The notes under the pieces were generated by a model that made no database searches, was not told where the DNA came from, and was given only the letters and a program-made list of their open reading frames with translations. This document shows positions 1-6,799 of a stretch of DNA of 10,596 nt, one piece after another. The position numbers and the translations under genes were made by a program. This stretch comes from an uncultured Pseudomonadota bacterium (GTDB lineage: Bacteria > Pseudomonadota > Gammaproteobacteria > Burkholderiales > SG8-39): NCBI GenBank assembly GCA_903864555.1, contig CAIPGJ010000163.1, forward strand, positions 1-10,596. The letters run 5' to 3'. Numbering within the stretch: position 1 is the first letter of the stretch; each line of letters starts with the position of its first letter.

Positions 1-1383
1 CGGATGCAGCCTGCCCAGGCCCGCACCGACACTGAAGGTGAGCTGCCAGGAAATCTGCCGCACCACGGCATCGGCAAGGTAGGGCAGCATCTGCCGGCGC
101 GGGTCGCCCGACACCTGCGCCACCACATTGCCGCCGGTGTAATTGGCGATGGTCACCGTGCTCTCGCCATCGGCAAAGCCGGTGTCGGTGCAGCACGAAG
201 GCCAGCCCAGCGCCTGCAGGCAATCGGCATTCTCGGCCACCACCACGCGCCAGGTGTTGCCGTAGGTGGCCTTGTCGTTGCCGTGGAGGCGAAAGCCCGC
301 GACATTGCGCAGGACCATCCGCCAGAAACGGCCCACCGAGGTATTGGGCACAAAACCATCGCGCATAACGCCCTGGCCGAAATTGAAGCCCAGCCGTTTC
401 ACGATCGGCCCGGTGAGGATCACCAGCGCATCCCCGCCGGGCGTGGCCCCGGCATGCTCGACACCGAAGGCCGGGTCGGCCATGGCCTCCACCATGGCCA
501 GCAAGAGCGGCATGTACTCCGGCCGGCAACCCGACATCACGCCATTGACGGCAACGCTCCATACCGTGGCCGTACGCTTCTCCGGCAGCAGCACGCCCAG
601 GACTTCTTCCGGTTTGCGACCGGTATGGGCGAGAAAGGCTTCTATCTTCGCCAGCGTCGGCGGCACGATGGGCAGGCCGTCGCTCCACCCGCGCTGCTGG
701 AAATGCTCATTGACCGCATCATGGCTACCGCGAAAGACGATGTCGCGGAGCCCCGGTTCGTCTGGTGCTTCCTCTGCATTGACTGGTTGGTCAACAGTCC
801 GTGTGAGGCAGGCGATCACCTCCGGCAGCGTCACCTCGAGGATATTCTTCTCCAGCACGCCGGCCGGCTGCACCGCGACATGCCCAGGCATGTGCGCCAC
901 CGGCAGCTTCATGCCCAGCCCCATGCACACCGCCTTCGCCTGCTGCAGGAAGCCTTCGCAGACCAGCGACGCCGAGGGAATCCCCGCCTGCTCGCACACT
1001 GCACTGGCCCGCAACACGGCGGGCGTGCAACTGCCTCAACAACCCATCGCGGTGAGGACCGCGTCTGCACCGAGGTGTTTCAGTTTTTCCGGCAAAGCCG
1101 CGACGACTGCGCGCTCGTCATTGCCGTGGATGCTGCCGAACTCGCGCCAGTGGATGAAACTGATGCCACTGAAGCGTTCGGCCAGCGCCTTCTGCAGCAG
1201 CGTGTAGACGTCGTCGCCGCGGAACAGCCAGCCCCATAGCAGGGCAACGCGCTTTCCCTCCAGCGACTCCAGGCGCCGCGCCAGTGGCTTCTCCCCGCCC
1301 TGCCGCGGCGCACCCGGCCAGTACACCGAGCATGCGCCCTCATGATCGGAACCTGCGCTCATGTCCCTGCCTGCCTGTGTCAT
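1..1383 (-). CDS. UGSC-family selenoprotein with UGA-encoded selenocysteine, fused to a C-terminal 'DGLPIVPPT' domain; 3' end outside window
   Basis: The frame opens at ATG 1383 (GGAG five bases upstream), meets TGA at 1036-1038 and continues without a stop for 345 codons to the edge, giving 461 residues with Sec at 116. Residues 34-119 form the first domain: LEGKRVALLWGW (41-52), then GADAVLTAMGC (105-115) leading into C115-U116-G117-S118-C119, the signature of the UGSC family, in which U is Sec or Cys. The domain continues to about residue 185. A linker (about 200-212) leads to a second conserved region with GWSDGLPIVPPT (232-243), NGVMSGCRPEYMP (280-292) and a Cys pair (about 397-398). I recognise that region as a family that often occurs near UGSC proteins, but I know no proven reaction. 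A thiol/selenol redox role is inference. There is no signal peptide, so it is probably cytoplasmic. The gene lies 29 bases after a Bug/TctC receptor, likely the same operon. TTG 1407 is a weaker start. Alternative: a real stop or a mutated Cys codon, which the hairpin argues against. Confidence 0.85.
998..1031 (-). promoter_or_regulatory. Bacterial SECIS hairpin directing Sec insertion at the TGA
   Basis: Reading the minus strand, TGCAC (1029-1025) pairs with GTGCA (1004-1000) and GCCCGC (1024-1019) pairs with GCGGGC (1012-1007). This makes an 11-bp stem with a two-base CA bulge on the 3' side, and two wobble pairs extend the base. The apical loop is CGTGTT (1018-1013) with G at its second position. 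Seventeen bases separate the TGA from the loop. Known bacterial SECIS elements sit within the coding sequence just after the UGA, with a short loop carrying a G near its start at about this distance. The base-pairing is seen directly; SelB binding is inferred. Confidence 0.8.
1036..1038 (-). other. In-frame TGA read as selenocysteine (Sec116)
   Basis: The codon order on the minus strand is TGT-TGA-GGC-AGT-TGC, that is Cys-Sec-Gly-Ser-Cys. Protein similarity to the UGSC family runs straight through the TGA: the residues before it (GADAVLTAMG) and after it (GSCTPAV) both belong to the same domain. Decoding needs SelA, SelB, tRNA-Sec and SelD elsewhere in the genome; none is in this window. Confidence 0.85.
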
Positions 1384-1412
1384 GTCCGCTCCGCCCTCTC
1401 CGTACAACGACC

Positions 1413-2384
1413 TCAGTCGAGCTTCAGTCCGCGCTGTTTGATCACCTGCGCCCAGGTGGCCACTTCCTCGCGTATCAGTTTCGCAAATTCATCGGGCGTG
1501 CCGGTCTGCACCTCGGAGCCTCCCTTGGTGAAGGTCTCCACCACATCGGGGCTTTTCATCACGCCGAGCACCGCCTGGTTGAGCCTCTCGATGGCCGGAC
1601 GCGGCGTGCCGGCCGGCGCCAGCAGGCCGTACCAGACACTGACGGTCGCCCCCGGTAGCCCGGCTTCGCCCACGGTGGGCACATCGGGCAGGGCAATGGA
1701 ACGTCTGGCGCTGGTCACGGCGATGGCACGCACCTTGTTCGCGCGTATCTGCGACACCGCCGTCGGAATACCTTGAAAGTTGATCTCAAGGCGCGCCGCC
1801 AGCAGATCGGTCACTGCCTCCTCATTGCCCTTGTAGGGCACATCGACAATCTCCGCGCCCGCGGCCACACCGAACAACTGCCCGGCCATATGCTGCGTCG
1901 ACCCAAGCCCGGCATGCCCATAGCGCAGTGCGCCGGACTTCGACTTGGCGAGCGCAATCAATTCCTTCAGGTTGTTCGCTGGCACACCCGGGTGAACAAT
2001 GATGACCAGCGGCCCGTTGGCCACCTGCGCAATGGGCGCCAGGTCCTTGACCGGATCCCAGCTGAGTTTCGGATTGAGCCCGGGAATGATGGCCAGCCCC
2101 GAGGCCGACAACAGCATGGTGTAGCCGTCCTTGGGCGCGCGCACCGTGGCCTCGATGCCCACGGCACCGCCAGCCCCCAGGCGGTTCTCGACAATGACCG
2201 CCTGGCCCAGCGGCTCGCCCAGCTTGCCGGCGATCACCCGCGCCATGATGTCCACGGTGCTGCCCGCGCTGAAGGGTGAAATGAGCCGCACAGGCTTGCT
2301 GGGAAAGGTCTGCGCCTGGACCGCACCGACAGCAAACAAACTGGCGGCCAGGCAGGCCGACAACCACGGATGGACCCCAGACAT
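1413..2384 (-). CDS. Bug/TctC-family periplasmic substrate-binding protein (first of three)
   Basis: 323 residues, the usual length for tripartite tricarboxylate transporter receptors. A signal peptide is visible (hydrophobic 8-22, likely cut after VQA at 24). The mature part shows the family pattern: PVRLISPFSAGSTVDIMAR, then VENRLGAGG (about 63-71), DGYTML, VDVPYKGNEEAVTDLL and LPDVPTVGEAGLPG. The ATG has GAGGAG five bases upstream. Such proteins bind carboxylates or other small organic anions in the periplasm. Here there are no TctA or TctB membrane genes, so it would use permeases encoded elsewhere or act in sensing, as proposed for other Bug proteins. It precedes the UGSC selenoprotein gene by 29 bases, which suggests that its ligand is linked to that enzyme (inference). 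The ligand cannot be read from the sequence. Confidence 0.93.
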   Translation of the reverse strand: MSGVHPWLSACLAASLFAVGAVQAQTFPSKPVRLISPFSAGSTVDIMARVIAGKLGEPLGQAVIVENRLGAGGAVGIEATVRAPKDGYTMLLSASGLAIIPGLNPKLSWDPVKDLAPIAQVANGPLVIIVHPGVPANNLKELIALAKSKSGALRYGHAGLGSTQHMAGQLFGVAAGAEIVDVPYKGNEEAVTDLLAARLEINFQGIPTAVSQIRANKVRAIAVTSARRSIALPDVPTVGEAGLPGATVSVWYGLLAPAGTPRPAIERLNQAVLGVMKSPDVVETFTKGGSEVQTGTPDEFAKLIREEVATWAQVIKQRGLKLD

Positions 2385-2506
2385 AAGTTCTCCTCGTGTT
2401 ATGGCAAGTGCAGCGTGGCCAGACCTGCTGCCTCTCCCGGGCAGTCAGGCGCCGGCAGTCAAAGCCGCTCCCCGACATCGGCCATTGTAGGCCCGAGGCA
2501 GCCAAG

Positions 2507-2522
2507 CCCCGGGGAACCGGGG
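2507..2522 (-). terminator. GC hairpin just after the GST gene, possible terminator without a T-run
   Basis: CCCCGG and CCGGGG form a perfect 6-bp stem with a 4-base loop, beginning 5 bases after the GST stop codon on the minus strand. No T-run follows, so it is not a classic intrinsic terminator. It could slow polymerase or protect the 3' end of the mRNA. A TACAAT (complement of 2484-2489) just downstream could be a -10 box for the receptor gene, but I see no good -35. The rest of the 2385-2527 gap shows nothing else clear. Confidence 0.3.
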
Positions 2523-2527
2523 AGGAC

Positions 2528-3145
2528 TCAGGCAGCCGGCGGCTGCGTCTGGCGGAACGAGGGCCGCGCCAGGATCGCCTCGCCATAGCGCTTCAGACCT
2601 GGAAAACGCTCACGCCAGCCGAAGGACTCGTATATCTGATCCATGTAAGCCAGCGCCATACCGGCGCAGATGTCGGCGACGCTGAAGGCGCTGCCGAAGC
2701 AGAAACTGCGCTCACCGATCTCCGCCTCCAGCGCTGCCAGGCCGCGCTCGATCTTCTTCAGCTGCTTGGCATACCAGGGCTGGGCCGGATCGCGCTGGCC
2801 GGCCTTGTAACGATCATCGTGGGTGAGGATCACGATGGCGTCGGTGATGCCATCGCCCAGTGCCTCAAGGCGCAGTACCTCGATGCGGTCCTCGAATCTT
2901 TCCGGAATCAGCCGTGGGCCGCTGCCGACATGGTCGAAGTACTCGACGATCACTACTGAGTCGTACAGCGCGCGGCCATTGTCCAGCACCAGCACCGGAA
3001 TCTTGCCCAGCGGATTGTGGAGGGGCACCTGCGAACCAGGGGCGGACGGGCTGTCGAAGACATAGTCGCAGGCGACCTGCTTTTCCAGCATGGCGACATG
3101 CGCCTTGAGCGCGAAGGGGCTGCGCGGAGAACCCAGCAGTTTCAT
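2528..3145 (-). CDS. Glutathione S-transferase, YibF-like
   Basis: 205 residues, typical for a cytosolic GST. The N-terminal thioredoxin-fold half carries SPRSPFALK (6-14), NPLGKIPVLVLD (44-55) with the cis-proline at 50, and the glutathione-contacting Asp62-Ser63. The C-terminal helical half includes EALGDGITDAIVI and FSVADICAGMAL and ends with SFRQTQPP, much like E. coli YibF (ending SFARTEPP as I recall it). No Cys is present in the active-site stretch; Ser6 or Ser9 are the candidates. The usual role is glutathione conjugation, or thiol transfer in detoxification, and the substrate is unknown. ATG 3145 has AGGA seven bases upstream. It lies 103 bases after the MFS exporter gene on the same strand, so co-transcription is possible but not shown. 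Confidence 0.92.
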   Translation of the reverse strand: MKLLGSPRSPFALKAHVAMLEKQVACDYVFDSPSAPGSQVPLHNPLGKIPVLVLDNGRALYDSVVIVEYFDHVGSGPRLIPERFEDRIEVLRLEALGDGITDAIVILTHDDRYKAGQRDPAQPWYAKQLKKIERGLAALEAEIGERSFCFGSAFSVADICAGMALAYMDQIYESFGWRERFPGLKRYGEAILARPSFRQTQPPAA

Positions 3146-3162
3146 GGAAGTTTCCTGATCGA

Positions 3163-3211
3163 CGGACAGTGAAGCTTGGATGCAGACACCCGGACAAGAA
3201 ACAACCGGACA
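3163..3211. repeat. Three short direct copies of CGGACA between the MFS and GST genes
   Basis: CGGACA occurs at 3163-3168, 3191-3196 and 3206-3211. The last two copies extend to CCGGACA and are 15 bases apart. They lie in the 103-base gap upstream of the GST gene. They could be regulator half-sites or chance in GC-rich DNA. Nothing else recognisable is seen in this gap. Confidence 0.35.
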
Positions 3212-3248
3212 GTCGCGATTATCCCACCGCCACTGCCGCCTTCCGGTC

Positions 3249-4715
3249 TCAGATCGGCACGCGCGGAATGCGGCTGGCGTTCCAGGTGCCGAAGGTGGCC
3301 ACCAGCGCCATCACGAAAAAGGTGATGTGGAAGGCATTGATCACTTCGTGGCCCGTTTCCAGGGTGCCGCCCTGCATCAGCGCGCCCGCATCCAGCTCGG
3401 GCAACAGGCCATAGATGATGGCCCCGGCCACGGCTGCGCCCAGCGCCGACCCGGCGGTGCGAGAGAGCATCACCACAGAGGAGGCAGCGCCAAGGTGCTT
3501 GGGCCCGGCCGCAGTCTGCACCATCATCTGAGATCCCGGCCCCGAAGGCCCGAGACCGACGCCGATGAGAAAGCCCAGCACCGCGATCAGGGTCTGCTCG
3601 GGCGGCGACAGCGCCAGGACGAACAGGGCCGCTGCAGTGATACCCATGCCTATCATCGGCATGGTGTTGAGGCGGCCGATGCGCGCGGCGATACGGATGG
3701 AGGTCTGCGCCCCTGCCACGATGCCGATGGACACCGGCACCAGCATCAGGCCGGCCTTCTCCAGCGGCATCTGCAGGCCGAAGCGCAGGTACACCGGGAG
3801 GTAGAAGATTACCGCCAGATAACAGCAGGACTGGCACAGCATATTGATCGCCACCAGCGAGATGGTGCGATTGCGCAGCAACTCCATCGGAAAGAATGGC
3901 GCGGCGAGCCTGCGCTCATGCCGCAGCAGCCACACCCACAGGGCAAGGCCGCCACCGAACAGCACCAGGCTCCACAGCGACAGCCAGTCGAATCGATGTC
4001 CGGCCGAGGACAGCGCAAACAACAGGATGGCCGTGCCGAAGACGAACAGCAGCAGGCCCAGCATATCCGAGACCCCAGCGGCACCGGGATGCTTCTTGCC
4101 CCGCGGCAGCAGCGACAGGCGCCAGGCGGCAAACAGGCACAGCGGTATATGCGCGCCGAACAGCCAGCGCCAGCCGATGTGGGCCACGGCAAATCCGCCG
4201 ATAATGGGCCCCAGTACATTGGCCGACATGAACATGATGCCGAAATAGCCAAGGAAGCGGATGCGCTGCCGCGGTGCCACCAGCTCGCCGATCATGGCCT
4301 GCGACAGCGTCATCAATCCGCCACCACCCAGGCCCTCGACGGCACGCCCGAGGATGAGCACCCCCATCGAGGGTGACAGGGCACAGATGATGTGCCCGAG
4401 CATGAACACCGCCATGGCGGCAAACAGCAGTTCGCGCCGGCCGTAACGATCCCCCAGCCGGCCGTACACCGGAATCATCACCGCGCTGGTGAGCAGGTAG
4501 GCCGTGGCAATCCAGGAGGTGTCATGCAATTGGCCCAAATCCCCGGCGATCACGGGAATGGCGGTTGCCAGCAGGGTCTGGTCGGCCACTGCCATGAACA
4601 TGGGCAGCCCGACCGCTGAAAACAGTTTCAGGAACTGGGCGTGGGTGACAGTCGGGGGCTCATCCGCTGCGGATGCAGCTTCACCTGGCTTGGCGTCTTC
4701 GGGTGCAGCCGACAT
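3249..4715 (-). CDS. MFS drug/metabolite exporter, DHA2 (EmrB/QacA) type
   Basis: 488 residues, the size of a 14-helix DHA2 antiporter. After a soluble N-terminal tail (1-28), TM1 carries MFMAVADQTLLATAIPVI with Asp45, as in the DHA2 motif D1. SWIATAYLL (67-75) follows, then motif A GRLGDRYGRR (85-94), motif B around Arg124 (LGRAVEGLGGGGL) and motif C ANVLGPIIGG (165-174), the antiporter signature. Many further hydrophobic segments run to the C-terminus. It should sit in the inner membrane and export small molecules in exchange for protons. I chose ATG 4715 because AGGA lies six bases upstream. The in-frame ATG at 4742 overlaps a likely -10 box and has no ribosome site. No EmrA-type adaptor is next to it. 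The substrate is unknown. Confidence 0.92.
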   Translation of the reverse strand: MSAAPEDAKPGEAASAADEPPTVTHAQFLKLFSAVGLPMFMAVADQTLLATAIPVIAGDLGQLHDTSWIATAYLLTSAVMIPVYGRLGDRYGRRELLFAAMAVFMLGHIICALSPSMGVLILGRAVEGLGGGGLMTLSQAMIGELVAPRQRIRFLGYFGIMFMSANVLGPIIGGFAVAHIGWRWLFGAHIPLCLFAAWRLSLLPRGKKHPGAAGVSDMLGLLLFVFGTAILLFALSSAGHRFDWLSLWSLVLFGGGLALWVWLLRHERRLAAPFFPMELLRNRTISLVAINMLCQSCCYLAVIFYLPVYLRFGLQMPLEKAGLMLVPVSIGIVAGAQTSIRIAARIGRLNTMPMIGMGITAAALFVLALSPPEQTLIAVLGFLIGVGLGPSGPGSQMMVQTAAGPKHLGAASSVVMLSRTAGSALGAAVAGAIIYGLLPELDAGALMQGGTLETGHEVINAFHITFFVMALVATFGTWNASRIPRVPI

Positions 4716-4740
4716 GCAGTGTCCTGTTGAAAGTTGCCGC

Positions 4741-4749
4741 ATTATCGCA
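4741..4749 (-). promoter_or_regulatory. Extended -10 promoter for the MFS gene
   Basis: On the minus strand the sequence TGC-GATAAT matches an extended -10 element, with five of six bases of TATAAT. No good -35 is present, as is usual for this class. It would start transcription near 4734, about 19 bases before the chosen ATG at 4715. Confidence 0.4.
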
Positions 4750-4789
4750 TCGCAGCAGTGCGCTTCGGCCCGGGAGCAAAGCTGGTAGC

Positions 4790-4897
4790 CTAGGGAAACA
4801 CTGATCCAGTTTCGAATCGAGGATCACCGTTCAACTGTTTCCTCTGACGTGGGGGATAGACAAGGGGGCGTGGCCCACTTGTTCAGTGCTTCCCTAG
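4790..4897. mobile_element. MITE-like element with IS5-type ends and CTAG target duplication
   Basis: Positions 4794-4893 (100 bases) are bounded by terminal inverted repeats. The left end reads GGAAACACTGATCCAGT and the right end, read inward, GGAAGCACTGAACAAGT; 14 of 17 bases agree. CTAG stands directly outside both ends (4790-4793 and 4894-4897), as expected for a 4-base target duplication. IS5-group elements are known for CTAR-type 4-base targets and GGAA-type ends. The inside has no room for a transposase and shows no gene. It fills much of the 245-base divergent gap between the MFS gene and the second Bug/TctC gene, so it may affect either promoter. The repeats are seen; the family assignment is inference. 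Confidence 0.6.
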
Positions 4898-4960
4898 CGC
4901 AACAAGAATCCACAGCACACCCCGGTGCAGCCACACGGAACCACACGGAGGATCGCCGCA

Positions 4961-5995
4961 ATGACCATGATGAGTGCAACGACAGGCATGCCCCGCCACA
5001 ACGCCCCCCCCTCGCTGACAGGGCCACTCAAGGCCCTGATCGCCTCGGCGATGTGTCTGGGTGCACTGGCCCAGCCTTCCCCCGCACTCGCGCAGGAAAC
5101 CTATCCCGCCACGCCAGTACGCCTGGTGGTGGGCTTTGCCGCTGGCGGCCCCACCGACCTGGTGGGCCGGTTGGTGGCGCAAAAACTCACCAGCCAGATG
5201 GGCATGAATGTGCTGGTGGACAACAAGCCGGGCGCAGCCGGCAACCTGGGGGCCGAGTTCGTCGCCAAATCCAGGCCAGATGGTTACACCCTGTTGCTCA
5301 ATTCCTCCGGTGTGGTGTTCAGCCTCGCCTTCGGGGAAAAGCTCGGTTACGACCTGTTCCGCGACCTCGCCCCGGTATCACTGGCTGCCACCTCGCCGCA
5401 ACTCATCGTCACCCATCCGGGCGTGCCCGCCAGCACCATCGGCGAGTTCGTCGCGCATGTGCGCGCCAACCCGGACAAGCTTGCCTATGGGTCCTCGGGG
5501 ACAGGCACCAGCACCCACCTGGGTGCGCTGCTGTTCCTCGAAAGCAACGGCCTGCGCGCGCTGCACGTGCCCTACAAGGGCGTGGCACCGGCCACCGTGG
5601 ACCTGATCGCCGGACGCATCCAGTTCTCCATGCAAAGCGCGAGCACTGTCCTGCCGCTGGTCAAGGACAAACGCATCAACGCGCTGGCCATCACCGGCCT
5701 GCGCCGCTCGCCCTTGCTGGCCGAGGTGCCCACCGTCGCTGAAACCGTGATCGCCAAGTTCGAGGTCGGCGCCTGGTCCGGCGTCATGGCCCCGGCGAAA
5801 ACCCCCGCCCCCGTGATCCGCCGCCTCCACGCCGAGATTGCCAAGGCCACCCAGGATGCCGAGACGCGCGCCAAACTGACCCAGGAGACCATAGACCTCA
5901 TCGGCTCCAGCCCGGAGGAATATGCCGCCTACCTGAGAAGCGAACTCGACCGCTGGTCGCGCGTCATCAAGAGCGCCGGCGTGAAGCCGGAGTAG
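4961..5995 (+). CDS. Bug/TctC-family periplasmic substrate-binding protein (second of three)
   Basis: 344 residues. The N-terminus is long for the family: a hydrophilic stretch (1-22) precedes a hydrophobic core (23-37), with likely cleavage near ALA at 44. The mature protein has PVRLVVGFAAGGPTDLVGR, VDNKPGAAGNLGAEF, DGYTLLLNSSG, HVPYKGVAPATVDLIAGRIQF and LAEVPTVAET, all diagnostic of Bug/TctC receptors. ATG 4961 has GGAGGA eight bases upstream. The GTG at 4925, in the same frame, lacks a site. The short-chain dehydrogenase gene starts 5 bases after its stop, so the two form a unit, and the receptor's ligand may be an alcohol- or keto-acid handled by that enzyme (inference). No membrane components of a tripartite transporter are nearby. 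Confidence 0.93.
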   Translation: MTMMSATTGMPRHNAPPSLTGPLKALIASAMCLGALAQPSPALAQETYPATPVRLVVGFAAGGPTDLVGRLVAQKLTSQMGMNVLVDNKPGAAGNLGAEFVAKSRPDGYTLLLNSSGVVFSLAFGEKLGYDLFRDLAPVSLAATSPQLIVTHPGVPASTIGEFVAHVRANPDKLAYGSSGTGTSTHLGALLFLESNGLRALHVPYKGVAPATVDLIAGRIQFSMQSASTVLPLVKDKRINALAITGLRRSPLLAEVPTVAETVIAKFEVGAWSGVMAPAKTPAPVIRRLHAEIAKATQDAETRAKLTQETIDLIGSSPEEYAAYLRSELDRWSRVIKSAGVKPE

Positions 5996-6000
5996 CCGGC

Positions 6001-6795
6001 ATGAACTTCCCCATGCCCGCGCAGGGCGGCCAGCTGTTGAAGGACAAGGTCACCGTCATCACCGGCAGCGCCTCCGGCATCGGCCGCGCCACCGCGCTGC
6101 TCTTCGCGCAGCAGGGCGCCACCGTGATCGGCATCGACATCGCCGATGAAGCCGGGCAACAGGTCATCGAGGCCATCCGCGCCACCGGTTCCCAGGCACA
6201 TTACCTGCATGCCGACGTCACCCGCAGTGAATCCGTGCGCGCCGCCGTGGCCGAATGCGAGAAGCGGGTGACCAAGGTTGATGTGCTGTTCAACAATGCC
6301 GGCCGCGTGCTGCGCAAGCGCTTCGAGGACACCAGCGAGGAAGGCTGGCAGGCCATGCTGGCGGACAATCTCACCAGCAACTTCCTTTGCGCCAAGTACT
6401 TCCTGCCGCTGATGAAGCAGTCCGGCTCCGGCGCCATCATCAACCATGCCTCGGTGGATGCCAGCCTGGGCAACCCCACCATCGCCGCCTACAGCGCCGC
6501 CAAGGGCGGGCTGCTGCCCCTCACCCATGTGATGGCGCATGACCTGGCGAAATACGGCATCCGCGTCAACGCCATGTCCACCGGCAACATCACCACGGCG
6601 CTGAGCGGCCCCGGCCAGAGCGAGGCCATCAGCGCGCGCACCGCCGTCACCCCGTTGGGCCGCACCGGACGCCCGGAAGAGGCCGCGCAGGTGGCGCTGT
6701 TCTTTGCGTCGGACTGGTCCTCCTTCGTCAATGGCGCCAACCTCGTCGTCGATGGCGGGCGCACTGGCATCACGCAGGGTTGCTTTGAATGCTGA
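6001..6795 (+). CDS. Short-chain dehydrogenase/reductase (classical SDR)
   Basis: 264 residues, normal for a classical SDR. The Rossmann glycine motif is TGSASGIG (21-28). Asp46 at the end of the second strand suggests NAD(H) over NADP(H). NNAG is at 98-101, and the catalytic set is Asn123, Ser151, Tyr164 and Lys168 (YSAAK). The usual PG after the active site is replaced by TG (NAMSTGNITT, about 193-202), which sits at the cofactor/substrate loop. The protein ends in GCFEC, a CxxC tail not typical of the family. ATG 6001 follows the receptor gene's stop by 5 bases, with GGAG inside that gene's end. Its stop is only 4 bases from the stop of the converging hydrolase gene. It should oxidise or reduce an alcohol/ketone in the cytoplasm; the substrate is not determined. 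Confidence 0.94.
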   Translation: MNFPMPAQGGQLLKDKVTVITGSASGIGRATALLFAQQGATVIGIDIADEAGQQVIEAIRATGSQAHYLHADVTRSESVRAAVAECEKRVTKVDVLFNNAGRVLRKRFEDTSEEGWQAMLADNLTSNFLCAKYFLPLMKQSGSGAIINHASVDASLGNPTIAAYSAAKGGLLPLTHVMAHDLAKYGIRVNAMSTGNITTALSGPGQSEAISARTAVTPLGRTGRPEEAAQVALFFASDWSSFVNGANLVVDGGRTGITQGCFEC

Positions 6796-6799
6796 AGAC

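Noticed and set aside
4..1239. A 411-residue open frame on the plus strand
   Set aside because: It is antisense to the UGSC gene and rich in His, Arg and Gln with no family motif, as expected of a shadow frame in GC-rich DNA.
1036..1407. A free-standing 123-residue protein ending at the TGA
   Set aside because: It stops in the middle of the conserved UGSC motif, and the downstream frame carries the rest of the domain. The TTG at 1407 is also a poorer start than ATG 1383.
3180..4376. A 398-residue plus-strand frame across the MFS gene
   Set aside because: It is antisense to a well-defined 14-helix transporter and has Gln/His-rich shadow composition.
4849..5742. A 297-residue plus-strand frame overlapping the second Bug/TctC gene
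   Set aside because: It is out of frame with a clear receptor gene and has low-complexity Arg/Gly/His-rich content without motifs.
6784..6795. Selenocysteine read-through at the SDR stop (Cys-Phe-Glu-Cys-TGA)
   Set aside because: The frame beyond is antisense to the hydrolase gene, the protein already has full SDR length, and I saw no hairpin with SECIS spacing.
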